Source: an uncultured Oscillospiraceae bacterium (GTDB lineage: Bacteria > Bacillota > Clostridia > Oscillospirales > Ruminococcaceae). Taken from it: a stretch of DNA of 64,000 bases. Shown piece by piece: positions 8,340 to 16,796 of the stretch; positions within the stretch are counted from its first letter, which is position 1, and each line of letters opens with the position of its first letter. The translations under genes were made by a program, and so were the position numbers. The notes under the pieces were generated by a model. It had not been told where the DNA came from, ran no database searches, and saw nothing but the letters and a program-made list of their open reading frames with translations. The DNA lies in the NCBI GenBank assembly GCA_905197685.1, contig CAJJZS010000001.1, positions 124,001 through 188,000 of the forward strand, written 5' to 3'.

Positions 8340-9471
8340 TTTGCAGTGGAGACTGGCATTTACCTCAGCTGTAATTTTGACAATTTCCTGTGTGGTTTTA
8401 ACCGTTTCGTTTAATCGTTCTGCCCGCTTGCAGTTTCAAAATCTTGAAGTTCAGGTAATTCAGCTTCAGCCTAACACAGAACAGTTGCGAAAGGAGCAGT
8501 CGGACTTCCCTGAAAATAATTTGCCGCAGCAGTTCCGCATCAGTCGCTCCGCTGTACAACTGGAAAGCATCGGTATGATGGCTTTTGTCATTCTTTTGTC
8601 TGCGGCAAGCGCTTATTGGATGACGGGAAAAGCTTTATCACCGCTTCGGGAATTATCGGATAAAATGGAATCGGTTCAGATAAAAAATTTGTCCGAACCG
8701 ATTGAAGTACCGAAAACAGAAGATGAAATTTCCCGGTTGAGCAATTCCTTTAATAAGATGCTGATGAGGTTAGAGCAGTCCTTTACGGCACAAAAAAGAT
8801 TTTCCTCCAATGCAGCGCATGAGCTGCGCACTCCGCTTGCGGTTATTCAAGCAAAGCTGGAGGTCCTCACACAGGAAAATAACTGGTCGGAAGAGGAGAA
8901 AAAAGATTTAGAGATTGTGTATATGCAAACAGAACGGCTCTCTCATCTGGTGGAAGAGCTGCTGCAAATGGCTCGATTAGAAACTTTCCGCAGAGAGGAC
9001 AGCGTGAATCTGCCGGATTTGATTGATGAGGTAATTTGCGATTTAGCCGATGTCGCGCAGGAAAAACAGATTTCTTTAACTCAGCGTCCGGGTTCGGGAG
9101 AGCTGTTGGGCAACGATACATTATTGTATCGGGCAATTTACAATTTAACAGAGAATGCAATAAAATATCAACCTTTGGGAGGAAAGGTGGAGCTTTGTTC
9201 CAAAGAAAAAGATAGATTTTTGGAAATTACAATTCAAGACGATGGGTACGGGATTCCCGAAAAATATCGCACAGAGGTTTTTGAACCTTTTTTTCGGCTG
9301 AATAAACCTTGTTCGCAGCAGGCGGAAGGCTGTGGTTTGGGGATTGCTTTAGTAAAAGCAATCGTTGAACTGCACCGGGGAGAAATTAAGATAGACGAAA
9401 ATCTGCAGGGTGGAACTTCGGTGACGGTCAGAATTCCGAAAGACACCTTTGACCAAACAGAAAATGAATAA
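8317..9471 (+). CDS. HAMP-domain sensor histidine kinase
   Basis: A 384-residue membrane kinase. There are two membrane helices (about 13-33 and 85-105) bracketing a short extracytoplasmic loop of about 50 residues, then a HAMP linker, a dimerisation domain with His168 in NAAHELRTP, and an ATPase domain with the N box NLTENAIKYQ, DDGYGIP and GCGLGIALVKAI. The ATG at 8317 follows GGAAGGAAAAA inside the regulator gene; a longer open frame back to 8173 has no support. The short sensor loop suggests sensing at or within the membrane. It is the partner of the upstream regulator. Confidence 0.95.
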   Translation: MKKKRRLSLQWRLAFTSAVILTISCVVLTVSFNRSARLQFQNLEVQVIQLQPNTEQLRKEQSDFPENNLPQQFRISRSAVQLESIGMMAFVILLSAASAYWMTGKALSPLRELSDKMESVQIKNLSEPIEVPKTEDEISRLSNSFNKMLMRLEQSFTAQKRFSSNAAHELRTPLAVIQAKLEVLTQENNWSEEEKKDLEIVYMQTERLSHLVEELLQMARLETFRREDSVNLPDLIDEVICDLADVAQEKQISLTQRPGSGELLGNDTLLYRAIYNLTENAIKYQPLGGKVELCSKEKDRFLEITIQDDGYGIPEKYRTEVFEPFFRLNKPCSQQAEGCGLGIALVKAIVELHRGEIKIDENLQGGTSVTVRIPKDTFDQTENE

Positions 9472-9540
9472 AACACCGGCAAATCCTCTCAAATTTATAG
9501 GAAAAACTGACAAAATCAACCGCCTGTCGGCAGTTCTAAT

Positions 9541-9569
9541 TTGATTTTAAAAGAAAACAGTGGTATAAT
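9541..9569 (+). promoter_or_regulatory. Predicted sigma-A promoter of the small membrane protein gene
   Basis: TTGATT (9541-9546) and TATAAT (9564-9569) are separated by 17 nt. Transcription should begin near 9576. Confidence 0.8.
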
Positions 9570-9583
9570 AAAACTGCATCAAA

Positions 9584-9621
9584 CCTGTTTTTTAAAGAAA
9601 GTTGTTTCTTAAAAAGGCAGG
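9584..9621 (+). promoter_or_regulatory. Long 5'-UTR hairpin
   Basis: CCTG plus an A/T-rich arm (9584-9600) pairs with 9605-9621, giving about 16 bp around a GTTG loop with one bulge on each side. It begins about 8 nt into the predicted transcript and ends just before the ribosome site, so it may stabilise the message or affect translation. There is no T-tract after it, which argues against termination. Confidence 0.6.
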
Positions 9622-9645
9622 AAATCAAATTAGGTGGCGATAACA

Positions 9646-10074
9646 TTGTATAAAAAAATTTTGTTTTACATGATGCTGGCAGGTTCTTCGACAAGGCTGG
9701 TGTCGGCGGCGCTGCTGTCGATGATGAATCGAATTAACCTGCCGGTAATGCTGGTTGCCCTTTCTCTGCTGATTGCGGGAATGGGAATTGCGCTGGTGAT
9801 AAAAAGTTTTCGCAAAAAAATCACACTGTCCGAGCTGGTAGCGTACCATCTGACAGCAGATTCGGGCGCAATCCTTTCTTTTATCGTTCTGCACTTCTAT
9901 ATGGTAGATATTTCGCTGATTGAAACGCTGATTACCGGTTCGGTTCTTTCGGTTTTGGCAAGCGGAATTGTTTTGTTCCTGGCTTTTCGCAAAAAGAGAT
10001 ACATCACCGTCCGCCAAAAGAAAGAATCGGCGATGCAGCTGAAATTAGCGGCAAATACTGCCAAAGAACAATAA
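9646..10074 (+). CDS. Small integral membrane protein, unknown function
   Basis: About 142 residues with four predicted membrane helices and a basic C-terminal tail of about 30 residues. I do not recognise the family. Two starts are possible: TTG at 9646, spaced 8 nt from AGGTGG, and GTG at 9634, further from AGGCAGGAAA. I favour TTG 9646 because its ribosome site is closer to ideal. It lies just ahead of ferritin and could be co-transcribed with it (21-nt gap), but nothing in the sequence links it to iron. Confidence 0.7.
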   Translation: MYKKILFYMMLAGSSTRLVSAALLSMMNRINLPVMLVALSLLIAGMGIALVIKSFRKKITLSELVAYHLTADSGAILSFIVLHFYMVDISLIETLITGSVLSVLASGIVLFLAFRKKRYITVRQKKESAMQLKLAANTAKEQ

Positions 10075-10095
10075 AAACATCGGGAGGAAACAAAA

Positions 10096-10608
10096 ATGTT
10101 AGATGCAAAGGTAGCGCAGCTGTTAAACGAACAGATTAACAAGGAGTTTTATTCGGCATATTTGTACCTTGATTTTGCGAATTTTTATCAGTCCAAAGGT
10201 CTGGACGGCTTTGCAAACTGGTACCGGATTCAGGCGCAGGAGGAGCGGGACCATGCGATGCTCTTCTATCAGTATCTGCACAATAACAACGGAACCGTAA
10301 CCTTAGAGGCGATTGAAAAACCGGATAAAACATTTACCGCCCTTTGCGACCCGCTGAAAGCAGGATTGGAACATGAAGAATATGTAACAAGCCTGATTCA
10401 CAACCTGTACGATGCGGCGCATGAGGTCAGAGATTTCAGAACAATGCAGTTTTTGGATTGGTTTGTCAAAGAGCAGGGCGAAGAAGAAACCAACGCGAAC
10501 AGTTTGATTACCCGCTTTGACCTGTTCGGCAATGACCCAAAAGGACTGTATATGTTGGACAGCGAGCTGAAAGCGCGCGTTTACAATGCTCCGTCTTTGG
10601 TGTTGTAA
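10096..10608 (+). CDS. ftnA: Ferritin
   Basis: A 170-residue non-haem ferritin that stores iron as ferric oxide in a 24-subunit cytoplasmic cage. The four-helix bundle carries the ferroxidase ligands Glu17, Glu50 and His53 in EERDHAM, plus a later HEEYV segment and QGEEE. Length and motifs match bacterial FtnA rather than bacterioferritin, as no haem-binding methionine is placed as in Bfr. CGGGAGG precedes the ATG and a strong terminator follows. Confidence 0.95.
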   Translation: MLDAKVAQLLNEQINKEFYSAYLYLDFANFYQSKGLDGFANWYRIQAQEERDHAMLFYQYLHNNNGTVTLEAIEKPDKTFTALCDPLKAGLEHEEYVTSLIHNLYDAAHEVRDFRTMQFLDWFVKEQGEEETNANSLITRFDLFGNDPKGLYMLDSELKARVYNAPSLVL

Positions 10609-10628
10609 AAGAATCGAATCATATCGGG

Positions 10629-10670
10629 GAAGTCTTCTTTCCGACAATCGGAAGGAGGGCTTCTTTTTTG
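10629..10670 (+). terminator. Terminator after ferritin
   Basis: GAAGTCTTCTTTCCGA pairs imperfectly with TCGGAAGGAGGGCTTC and is followed by TTTTTT. The rest of the 10609-10957 gap holds an A/T-rich stretch and the promoter and leader hairpin of the next gene. Confidence 0.8.
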
Positions 10671-10866
10671 TTTTGTTTGATAAAAAGAGAGAAAAAATCG
10701 AAAAATTTTGTTTTTGCGATATTTTTGTTATAAACGGAAAATTATTCCGGTATTCTGTTTTTAAATTTATGGAATAAAGATAAGAAAACAGGGAAAACAG
10801 AGGATAAAATCCAGACAACAGACAGAAAATAAAGCAGTTTTTACTTTATTGCTGTGAAGCGATAAC

Positions 10867-10895
10867 TTGTAAAGTATTAAAAAATAATTTACAAT
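10867..10895 (+). promoter_or_regulatory. Predicted sigma-A promoter of the purine permease
   Basis: TTGTAA (10867-10872) and TACAAT (10890-10895) are separated by 17 nt. The start codon is about 60 nt downstream. I looked for a purine riboswitch in this leader and found none of its conserved loops. Confidence 0.75.
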
Positions 10896-10904
10896 ATAAA
10901 GGTA

Positions 10905-10928
10905 TTTCCTTAACAGATTTTAAGGAAA
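10905..10928 (+). promoter_or_regulatory. Perfect 9-bp hairpin at the 5' end of the permease transcript
   Basis: TTTCCTTAA, loop CAGATT, TTAAGGAAA. It starts only a few nucleotides after the predicted transcription start and is followed by AGTCTTTTTAAG, so it could be a stabilising 5' stem or a weak attenuator. Confidence 0.6.
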
Positions 10929-10957
10929 AGTCTTTTTAAGAGAGAGGAAGAAAAAAC

Positions 10958-12349
10958 GTGTTAGAAAAATTGTTCCATCTGAAAGAGAACAAGACAAACG
11001 TAAAGACGGAAATTACCGCCGGTATTACCTCCTTCTTTACAATGGCGTACATCATTTTTGTAAACCCTCAGATTCTTTCTGCGGCAGGAATGGACCCGGG
11101 AGCTGTTATGCTCGCAACCTGTGTTTCCGCTGCAATCGGTACCTTCCTGATGGCATTTTTGGCAAACTATCCGTTTGCTCTGGCTCCGGGAATGGGATTG
11201 AACGCATTCTTTGCTTTTACAATCTGCGGTTCGATGGGTTACAGCTGGCAGGCAGCGTTGGCAGCGGTCTTTATCTCCGGCTGTTTGTTTATCGTGATTA
11301 CCGTTACCGGTGTTCGTGAAGCGATTGTCCGTGCAATTCCGAAAGAATTAAAGAACGCAATCAGCGTCGGCATCGGCTTCTTTATTGCTTTCATCGGTTT
11401 GAAAAACGCAGGAATGTTAAAGTTTACGATTGACCCGGGCAAATATCAGAATTTTGACGGAACCATCGTAGCAGATTCCTCCCCGATTCCTGCTTTTGAC
11501 TTTACCAGCGCATCGACTCTGCTGGCAATTTTCGGTTTGATTGTTCTGGCTGTGCTGTATGTCAGAAATATAAAAGGCTCTTTGTTTATCGGAATTCTGG
11601 TAACTTCCGCGGTAGGTTGCCTGCTTCAGTTTGTTCTGGGCATTGATGTCGGCGTAACAGCTCCTACCGGGGGTATTGCAATTCCTTCCCTCGCTCCTAC
11701 CTTTATGCAGTTTACCAAAGGCTTCGGCGAACTGTTTAACTTCAGCGACGGTATAGGAACCGCCTTGATTTCGGTTGTTTCTGTTTTAATCGCCCTTGTT
11801 TTGGTTGATATGTTCGATACCATCGGTACTTTAATCGGTACTGCAACCAGAGCAAATATGCTCGACGAGGACGGCAACCTGCCAAGAGCAAGCGGCGCGC
11901 TTTTAGCAGACGCTATCGCAACCGTTTGCGGCGCAGTTATGGGTACTTCCACCGTTACAACCTTTGTAGAATCCGCATCCGGCGTTTCCGAAGGCGGACG
12001 CACCGGTTTAACTTCCTGCACCACAGGCGTTCTGTTCCTGCTGGCAATCATCGCTTCTCCGTTCTTGGGTCTGGTACCGACTGCGGCAACCGCTCCGGTT
12101 CTGATTATTGTGGGCGTTCTGATGATGGCAAGCGTTAAGAACATCAACTGGAGCGAGTTTGAAACCGCTCTGCCGGCATTCTTGACCATCGCTTGTATGC
12201 CGTTTGCTTACAGCATTGCGGACGGTATCGCAGCAGGCTTCATCTTCTTTACCGTAACAAAACTCTTTAAAGGCAAAGCAAAAGAAGTACATCCGATTAT
12301 GTATGTTCTGTGCGCTCTCTTTATTCTGAGATTTATCATCGTTATGTAA
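10958..12349 (+). CDS. NCS2-family purine permease (guanine/hypoxanthine or adenine)
   Basis: A 463-residue proton symporter with about 12 to 14 membrane segments that imports purine bases. The N-terminal NVKTEITAGITSFFTMAYII and the FALAPGMGLNAFF signature of the AzgA/PbuG-like branch are present, as are the DMFDTIGTLIG and GTSTVTTFVES segments that carry substrate-binding residues of this branch. GTG is used as the start after AGAGAGGAAG. The gene is monocistronic, bounded by its own promoter and terminator. Guanine/hypoxanthine versus adenine preference cannot be settled from sequence. Confidence 0.93.
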   Translation: MLEKLFHLKENKTNVKTEITAGITSFFTMAYIIFVNPQILSAAGMDPGAVMLATCVSAAIGTFLMAFLANYPFALAPGMGLNAFFAFTICGSMGYSWQAALAAVFISGCLFIVITVTGVREAIVRAIPKELKNAISVGIGFFIAFIGLKNAGMLKFTIDPGKYQNFDGTIVADSSPIPAFDFTSASTLLAIFGLIVLAVLYVRNIKGSLFIGILVTSAVGCLLQFVLGIDVGVTAPTGGIAIPSLAPTFMQFTKGFGELFNFSDGIGTALISVVSVLIALVLVDMFDTIGTLIGTATRANMLDEDGNLPRASGALLADAIATVCGAVMGTSTVTTFVESASGVSEGGRTGLTSCTTGVLFLLAIIASPFLGLVPTAATAPVLIIVGVLMMASVKNINWSEFETALPAFLTIACMPFAYSIADGIAAGFIFFTVTKLFKGKAKEVHPIMYVLCALFILRFIIVM

Positions 12350-12353
12350 TAAA

Positions 12354-12386
12354 AAAACACGCTTCGTTTAGAAGCGTGTTTTTTTA
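12354..12386 (+). terminator. Terminator shared by the permease and the convergent acetyltransferase
   Basis: AAACACGCTTC and GAAGCGTGTTT form an 11-bp stem around a GTTTA loop, followed by a T-tract on the plus strand and preceded by an A-tract that serves the minus strand. Confidence 0.9.
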
Positions 12387-12959
12387 TCTCTGTTTTCCTT
12401 TTTCTTTCATCATGATGCAGCGCAACTTGCCGCCGTACTTTTCCTTTTGCAGCATACAGCGCAGACCGGCTGATTCCAATGCCTTTCGGCTGGGGATATT
12501 TTTGGGGGAAACGGTTGCCATAACAAACTTGGTTCTCCCGTCGCTCAAAAGATAGTCGCTGCACAGGCGGCACATCACGCTGTGCATATGATAACCGCGA
12601 AAGTCGGGGTGCGTCATCGCAATTTCCAGATGAGCAACATGGGAAAGCTCGTTCGCAGAAAGACCGAGATCCGCCCCGAGGTTTTCCTCATCGGGCGGAT
12701 ACAGGCAGCCAATCAGGTAAGCGGGGAAACTGTCGCTTCGCTCCTTTTCGGGAAAGACAGCGAAAGCTACCCCGTGACAGAGCAAAAACTCCCATTCCTT
12801 TCGGGAAAGGGGAACAAAGGTGTCCGGGTCCTCCACGCAGGAGCAAAGATACTGCTGAAAGGAAAGGATAACACTGATTTGTTCTAAAGAAAGCCGAACA
12901 ATCGAGCAGGGAAGGGATTGCCCGTTTTTGGAAAAGGTCATGTCAGAAAATAACTGCAT
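12384..12959 (-). CDS. GNAT-like acetyltransferase
   Basis: A 191-residue protein with a GNAT-type fold in its C-terminal half: LEIAMTHPDFRGYHMHSVMC as the acetyl-CoA-binding strand and helix, and VSPKNIPSRKALESAGL as motif B. The usual Q/RxxGxG/A loop is altered to FRGYHMHS. The substrate is unknown. It begins 3 nt after the stop of the EutH-like gene, with GAAAGGAGCT overlapping that stop, so the two form an operon. Confidence 0.75.
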   Translation of the reverse strand: MQLFSDMTFSKNGQSLPCSIVRLSLEQISVILSFQQYLCSCVEDPDTFVPLSRKEWEFLLCHGVAFAVFPEKERSDSFPAYLIGCLYPPDEENLGADLGLSANELSHVAHLEIAMTHPDFRGYHMHSVMCRLCSDYLLSDGRTKFVMATVSPKNIPSRKALESAGLRCMLQKEKYGGKLRCIMMKEKGKQR

Positions 12960-12962
12960 CGG

Positions 12963-14072
12963 TTAGCTCCTTTCAGAAACTGTGTCGGATTCGTCTACGG
13001 TATCCGGGTCATATGGGGGAGAAACAAAAGCGGCAATCAGCATGGCAACCGCTCCTCCCACCAGTTTAGCGATAATAAAGGTGAGTACCGCGCTGTTTTC
13101 CACCGAGGAAACGAAGGCAAGCTGACCTCCGAACACAAAGCCGGAGGTAACGCAGGCAGCGGCGTTCATCAGCTGTCCGCGTTTATCCATTTTGGAAAAG
13201 ACGGACAGCATCGAAACAGAGTTGATGAGGTTTAACAGCAGTCCGATGATAGCAAACTCGTTGACGTGGATAATGCGGGCGAGTGCAAGAATCTGATGCA
13301 TAAAGTATTTCAAGATAAGGTTAGAAAGGATAAACGAGCCGCAGACGATAACCGAAATTTTAAAGACAATGGTTAAAACTTCGCCGATTAGTTCGGGATT
13401 GACAAAGGTAAGCTTTGGCGAAGCGGCAAAAACCTGCACTAAAATAAAGGCAAACAGCAAAACAGCAAGCAGATTGATTCCTTTTCCCACCTTTTGAAAG
13501 AGGTGAATGGCTTTTTCGCCGCCGTAGAAGATGCACAAAGCCAACGCCGCGCAGATAATAAGGACGGGGAGAAGGCTGAGCAGCAGCGATGACAGGGACA
13601 TTCTGCAAAGCAGTCCGCCCACCACCAAAACGGCAGGAACCGCAATAATGCCGTACACCATGCCGGTCATTAAATTTTTGGAATCCTTGTGCGGAACGTT
13701 CCCCAAAGCGATGGGCAGGGAGAAAGAGATGGTACAGCCTAAGGTAGAAGCGAGCAGAATACCGGAAAAAATCTTCTGCGCCGGGTCGGAGCAGAGAGTG
13801 TCCGCGATGGAATATGCGCCCATATCTACGGCAAGGACGCTGCTGATTAAAATAGAGGGGTCAAGCGGCAGCGAAACGCCTTGAAGCCGGACGGACAAAA
13901 ATTGCCCGAGCATAACGGAAAAGCAATAAACGCCGGACATGGTCAGGGCAAGCGAGCCCATCATGGTCATGCCGCGGTCAAATTCTTCGGCAAGTCCCAG
14001 TTTGCCGCCAATCATTTTGTCAAAAAGACCAATCATGGCGCAAATCAGTAAAACAGCAATCGGAAAGTTCAT
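12963..14072 (-). CDS. eutH: EutH-like ethanolamine permease
   Basis: A 369-residue polytopic membrane protein with about ten helices matching the EutH family in length and in its N-terminal EEFDRGMTMMGSLALTMSG and SSVLAVDMGAYSIADTL segments. EutH lets ethanolamine enter the cell. No other eut gene (ammonia-lyase, microcompartment shell or regulator) is visible; the only operon partner is an acetyltransferase. An AGGAGGATATT ribosome site precedes the ATG. The function may differ from that of canonical EutH in this orphan setting. Confidence 0.82.
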   Translation of the reverse strand: MNFPIAVLLICAMIGLFDKMIGGKLGLAEEFDRGMTMMGSLALTMSGVYCFSVMLGQFLSVRLQGVSLPLDPSILISSVLAVDMGAYSIADTLCSDPAQKIFSGILLASTLGCTISFSLPIALGNVPHKDSKNLMTGMVYGIIAVPAVLVVGGLLCRMSLSSLLLSLLPVLIICAALALCIFYGGEKAIHLFQKVGKGINLLAVLLFAFILVQVFAASPKLTFVNPELIGEVLTIVFKISVIVCGSFILSNLILKYFMHQILALARIIHVNEFAIIGLLLNLINSVSMLSVFSKMDKRGQLMNAAACVTSGFVFGGQLAFVSSVENSAVLTFIIAKLVGGAVAMLIAAFVSPPYDPDTVDESDTVSERS

Positions 14073-14237
14073 AATATCCTCCTGAAAATAAAAATAGGCA
14101 GATATTATATTAGCATAATTTATAAAAAAAACAAGAACTTTTTGGTTTGTATAAAAAATAACAAGGTAAAATTGTATAAAATCATAGATAATTTGTGATA
14201 TTTTGAAATTTTTTTAGAAACAGAAAGACAGAATAAA

Positions 14238-14273
14238 CAAAAAACAGCGTCGGAATTTCCTGACGCTGTTTTT
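14238..14273 (-). terminator. Terminator of the HI0933-type flavoprotein gene
   Basis: AAAACAGCGTC and GACGCTGTTTT form an 11-bp stem; reading on the minus strand it is followed by a T-run. The rest of the 14073-14276 gap is A/T-rich upstream sequence of eutH. Confidence 0.85.
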
Positions 14274-14276
14274 GCT

Positions 14277-15536
14277 TTAACAATAAGTTCCTGCGGCAAA
14301 TCCGGTAGAAAAGGCAATTTGCAGATTAAATCCCCCGGTATATCCGTCCACATCCAGCACCTCTCCGGCAAAGTGCAGATGAGAAAGAAGTTTGGATTCC
14401 ATCGTTTTGGGATTTACCTGTGTGACGTCCACACCGCCTGCGGTCACAATCGCCTCCTCAATCGGTCGGAAAGAAAGCGGCGTGAGGGACATCTGCTTTA
14501 TGGCGGCAATCAGCCGTTCCCGCTGCTCTTTGGTAATCTGGTTAATTTTGGTGTCAAAGGCAATCCCGCTCAGCGAAGCGATAACCGGAATACTCTTTTT
14601 GGGGAGAAGCAGCCCCAGAGAGTTAATAAAATCCTTGTTGATAAACTGGCTGAAATCGCGCAGAATACGCGCGTCCAGCTGCTGTTCGCTCAGCGCCGGC
14701 TTCCAGTCAATCACCAAACGATAATGGCTCAGAGAGCCGCTTTTGTCCGGCTGCATATGGCAGCTTGCGCTGAGTACTAACGGACCGGATACGCCAAAGT
14801 GGGTGAACAGCATTTCTCCCAGCTCCGAAAATACCGTTTTTCCGCTGCGGGAATCAATGACGGTAAGGGTTACGTTTTTTAAAGAAAGTCCCATCATGTC
14901 GCGGCAGATTTTTTCCCGACACACAATGGGAATTAAGGACGGGCGCAAAGGGGTAACGCGGTGCCCTGCCTGACGGGCAAGCCGATAGCCGTCGCCGGTA
15001 GAGCCGGTAGCAGGATAACTTTTTCCTCCGGTCGCAACGATTACCGAGTCGGAATAGACAGATTCTCCGTCTTGGGTTTTCACTCCGATAACGCGGGGAG
15101 AATCCTGTGAAGAATCAATCAGCAGCTCCTCTGCGCAGGCGTAACCGATGCGGCAGCCCAGCTGCTGCGCAGTGTGTACTAAGGCGTTGACAATATCGGC
15201 AGAGCGGTCGGAAACGGGGAAAACCCGCTCGCCGCGCTCCACCTTCAGGGCAACGCCGTGTTCCTCAAAAAATCCCATCACTTCATACGGGTTAAAGGCG
15301 TTCAGCGAGCTGTACAAAAAGCGGGGATTGCTCAAAACATTCGGCATAAATTCTTCCACAGTGCAGCAGTTGGTGACGTTGCACCGTCCCTTGCCGGTGA
15401 TAAGCAGCTTTCTGCCCGGGCGATCTGTTTTTTCCAACACAAGAACCCGCTTTCCAAGCTCCGCCGCGCGAATCGCTGCCATCAAGCCTGCGGCTCCCGC
15501 GCCGATGACAATGGTGTGATACTGTTTCTCAGACAT
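14277..15536 (-). CDS. HI0933/YhiN-family FAD-dependent oxidoreductase
   Basis: About 419 residues. The FAD dinucleotide-binding motif GAGAAGLMAAIRAAE lies at the N-terminus, followed by GRKLLITGKGRCNVTN, which defines the family, and the C-terminal GEVLDVDGYTGGFNLQIAFSTG. The cellular substrate is unknown. I chose the ATG at 15536: it overlaps the RpiR gene stop (ATGTCTGA) and is spaced 12 nt from GGAGG. An in-frame ATG at 15548 would abut that GGAGG directly. The overlap implies translational coupling with the regulator. Confidence 0.88.
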   Translation of the reverse strand: MSEKQYHTIVIGAGAAGLMAAIRAAELGKRVLVLEKTDRPGRKLLITGKGRCNVTNCCTVEEFMPNVLSNPRFLYSSLNAFNPYEVMGFFEEHGVALKVERGERVFPVSDRSADIVNALVHTAQQLGCRIGYACAEELLIDSSQDSPRVIGVKTQDGESVYSDSVIVATGGKSYPATGSTGDGYRLARQAGHRVTPLRPSLIPIVCREKICRDMMGLSLKNVTLTVIDSRSGKTVFSELGEMLFTHFGVSGPLVLSASCHMQPDKSGSLSHYRLVIDWKPALSEQQLDARILRDFSQFINKDFINSLGLLLPKKSIPVIASLSGIAFDTKINQITKEQRERLIAAIKQMSLTPLSFRPIEEAIVTAGGVDVTQVNPKTMESKLLSHLHFAGEVLDVDGYTGGFNLQIAFSTGFAAGTYC

Positions 15537-16410
15537 GGAATGTTTCATCCTCCGTTTTTTCATAGACATTGTATTCGTCCCAGATGTGTTCCAGCTGGGC
15601 GTAGGTTTGGCTGATTTCGTCCTGTTTTTCCAATCCCACTGCGACCACCAAAGCGTTCAATACGCTTAAAGGAGCCACCAGAGAATCGACAAAGGAAGCC
15701 ATATCGCTGCGGGCAAGCAGGCTGATGTTGGCAATCGAAGCAAGCGGCGAAGAGGCGCAGTCGGTCAGCGCAATCACGTTTGCCCCCTTGTTGCGGGCAT
15801 ATTTGGCAGCCTTTAAGGTGCGCTGCGAGTAACGCGGAAAGCTGATGGGAATCAAAACGTCCTCCTCGGTGATGCGGAACAGCTGTTCAAACATTTCACT
15901 GGTGCTGGTTGTGTTGATTAGATGGACATTTGGGAAAATATGGTTAAAATAGAACTGTAAAAATCCGGCAAGAGAGGCTGCGCTGCGCACGCCGATGATG
16001 TAGATGTGGTTTGCATGGATAATTTTCTGGACCGCTTCGTCAAAATTGCGGTTGTCCAGCTCCTCCATCGTGTGTTTGATGCGTTCGATGTCCATCGACA
16101 GCACTTTTGCGGCAACGTTGTTTCTGCCGATTTGGTCGCTGGTAATCTCCATTCTCTGCACAGAGGTTAAGCGGTTGCGGATAATTTCCTGCAATCCCTT
16201 TTGCAGCTGAGGATAGCCGTCAAACCCCAGTTCAAAGGCAAAGCGAACAACGGTAGATTCGCTGACCCCCACCGTCGAACCCAAACGGGAGGCTGTCATA
16301 AAGGCGGCTTTTTCATAATGTTCCAGAATATAGCGCGCAATCAGCTTCTGCGCTTTGGAAAACTCGGGCATCCGAGTTTCTATCTGATTTAAAAAATCAA
16401 TATTCATCAC
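15529..16410 (-). CDS. MurR/RpiR-family transcriptional regulator
   Basis: 293 residues: an N-terminal RpiR helix-turn-helix (ASRLGSTVGVSESTVVRFAFELGF, about residues 38-65) and a C-terminal SIS domain (about 125-265) that binds a phosphosugar in relatives. The SIS core IYIIGVRSAASLAGFLQFYF and ISFPRYSQRTLKAAKYA are present. The ATG follows AAGGAGATTACTG. It is coupled to a flavoprotein, not to a sugar catabolic gene, so its effector and target are not predictable from context. Confidence 0.9.
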   Translation of the reverse strand: MMNIDFLNQIETRMPEFSKAQKLIARYILEHYEKAAFMTASRLGSTVGVSESTVVRFAFELGFDGYPQLQKGLQEIIRNRLTSVQRMEITSDQIGRNNVAAKVLSMDIERIKHTMEELDNRNFDEAVQKIIHANHIYIIGVRSAASLAGFLQFYFNHIFPNVHLINTTSTSEMFEQLFRITEEDVLIPISFPRYSQRTLKAAKYARNKGANVIALTDCASSPLASIANISLLARSDMASFVDSLVAPLSVLNALVVAVGLEKQDEISQTYAQLEHIWDEYNVYEKTEDETFHV

Positions 16411-16594
16411 AGTAATCTCCTTGTGAATGACCTCATTTGGCAGATTTTATTCTGCGCTTTCCTTTTATTTTAGACCTATTTTTCGGAAAAATCAAGGAAA
16501 ATTGCAGGAAAGAACAGCATTTTCCTGCAAATCGGCTCAAAAATGAATTTTTTCTCGCAAAATCCCGCCCCTTTCTCCGAAAAAAACCTCGGAC

Positions 16595-16623
16595 TTGACA
16601 AAGAAGAGAAAATCTGGTACACT
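16595..16623 (+). promoter_or_regulatory. Predicted sigma-A promoter of the thiamine transporter transcript
   Basis: A perfect TTGACA (16595-16600), a 17-nt spacer and TACACT (16618-16623). Transcription would start about 10 nt before the riboswitch. Confidence 0.9.
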
Positions 16624-16639
16624 GACAGCGCACAAAAAA

Positions 16640-16732
16640 GAAGGGGTGCTGCAACCGATGCGGCTGAGAGAAAGACAAACGGGTCTTTTAACCCTAAACC
16701 TGATCCGGGTAATGCCGGCGGAGGGATCTGTG
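16640..16732 (+). promoter_or_regulatory. TPP (THI-box) riboswitch
   Basis: The conserved aptamer blocks appear in order: GGGGTGC, GGCTGAGA, ACCCT, ACCTGATC, GGGTAATGCC and GGAGGGATC. The RNA binds thiamine pyrophosphate and switches the downstream transporter off when the cofactor is plentiful. The following hairpin is its expression platform. Confidence 0.95.
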
Positions 16733-16748
16733 ATAAGATTTGCTTTCT

Positions 16749-16780
16749 GTCGTCCTATCCGGGGCGGCATTTTTTATTTT
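16749..16780 (+). terminator. Riboswitch-controlled intrinsic terminator
   Basis: GTCGTCC and GGGCGGC form a 7-bp stem (with G-U pairs) followed by ATTTTTTATTTT, 17 nt after the aptamer and just ahead of the ribosome site. It is the likely off-state of the TPP switch. Confidence 0.8.
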
Positions 16781-16796
16781 GAGAGGAGCAAATGTT

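Noticed and set aside
10867..10957. Purine riboswitch ahead of the permease
   Set aside because: None of the conserved core or loop sequences is present; only a simple hairpin is seen.
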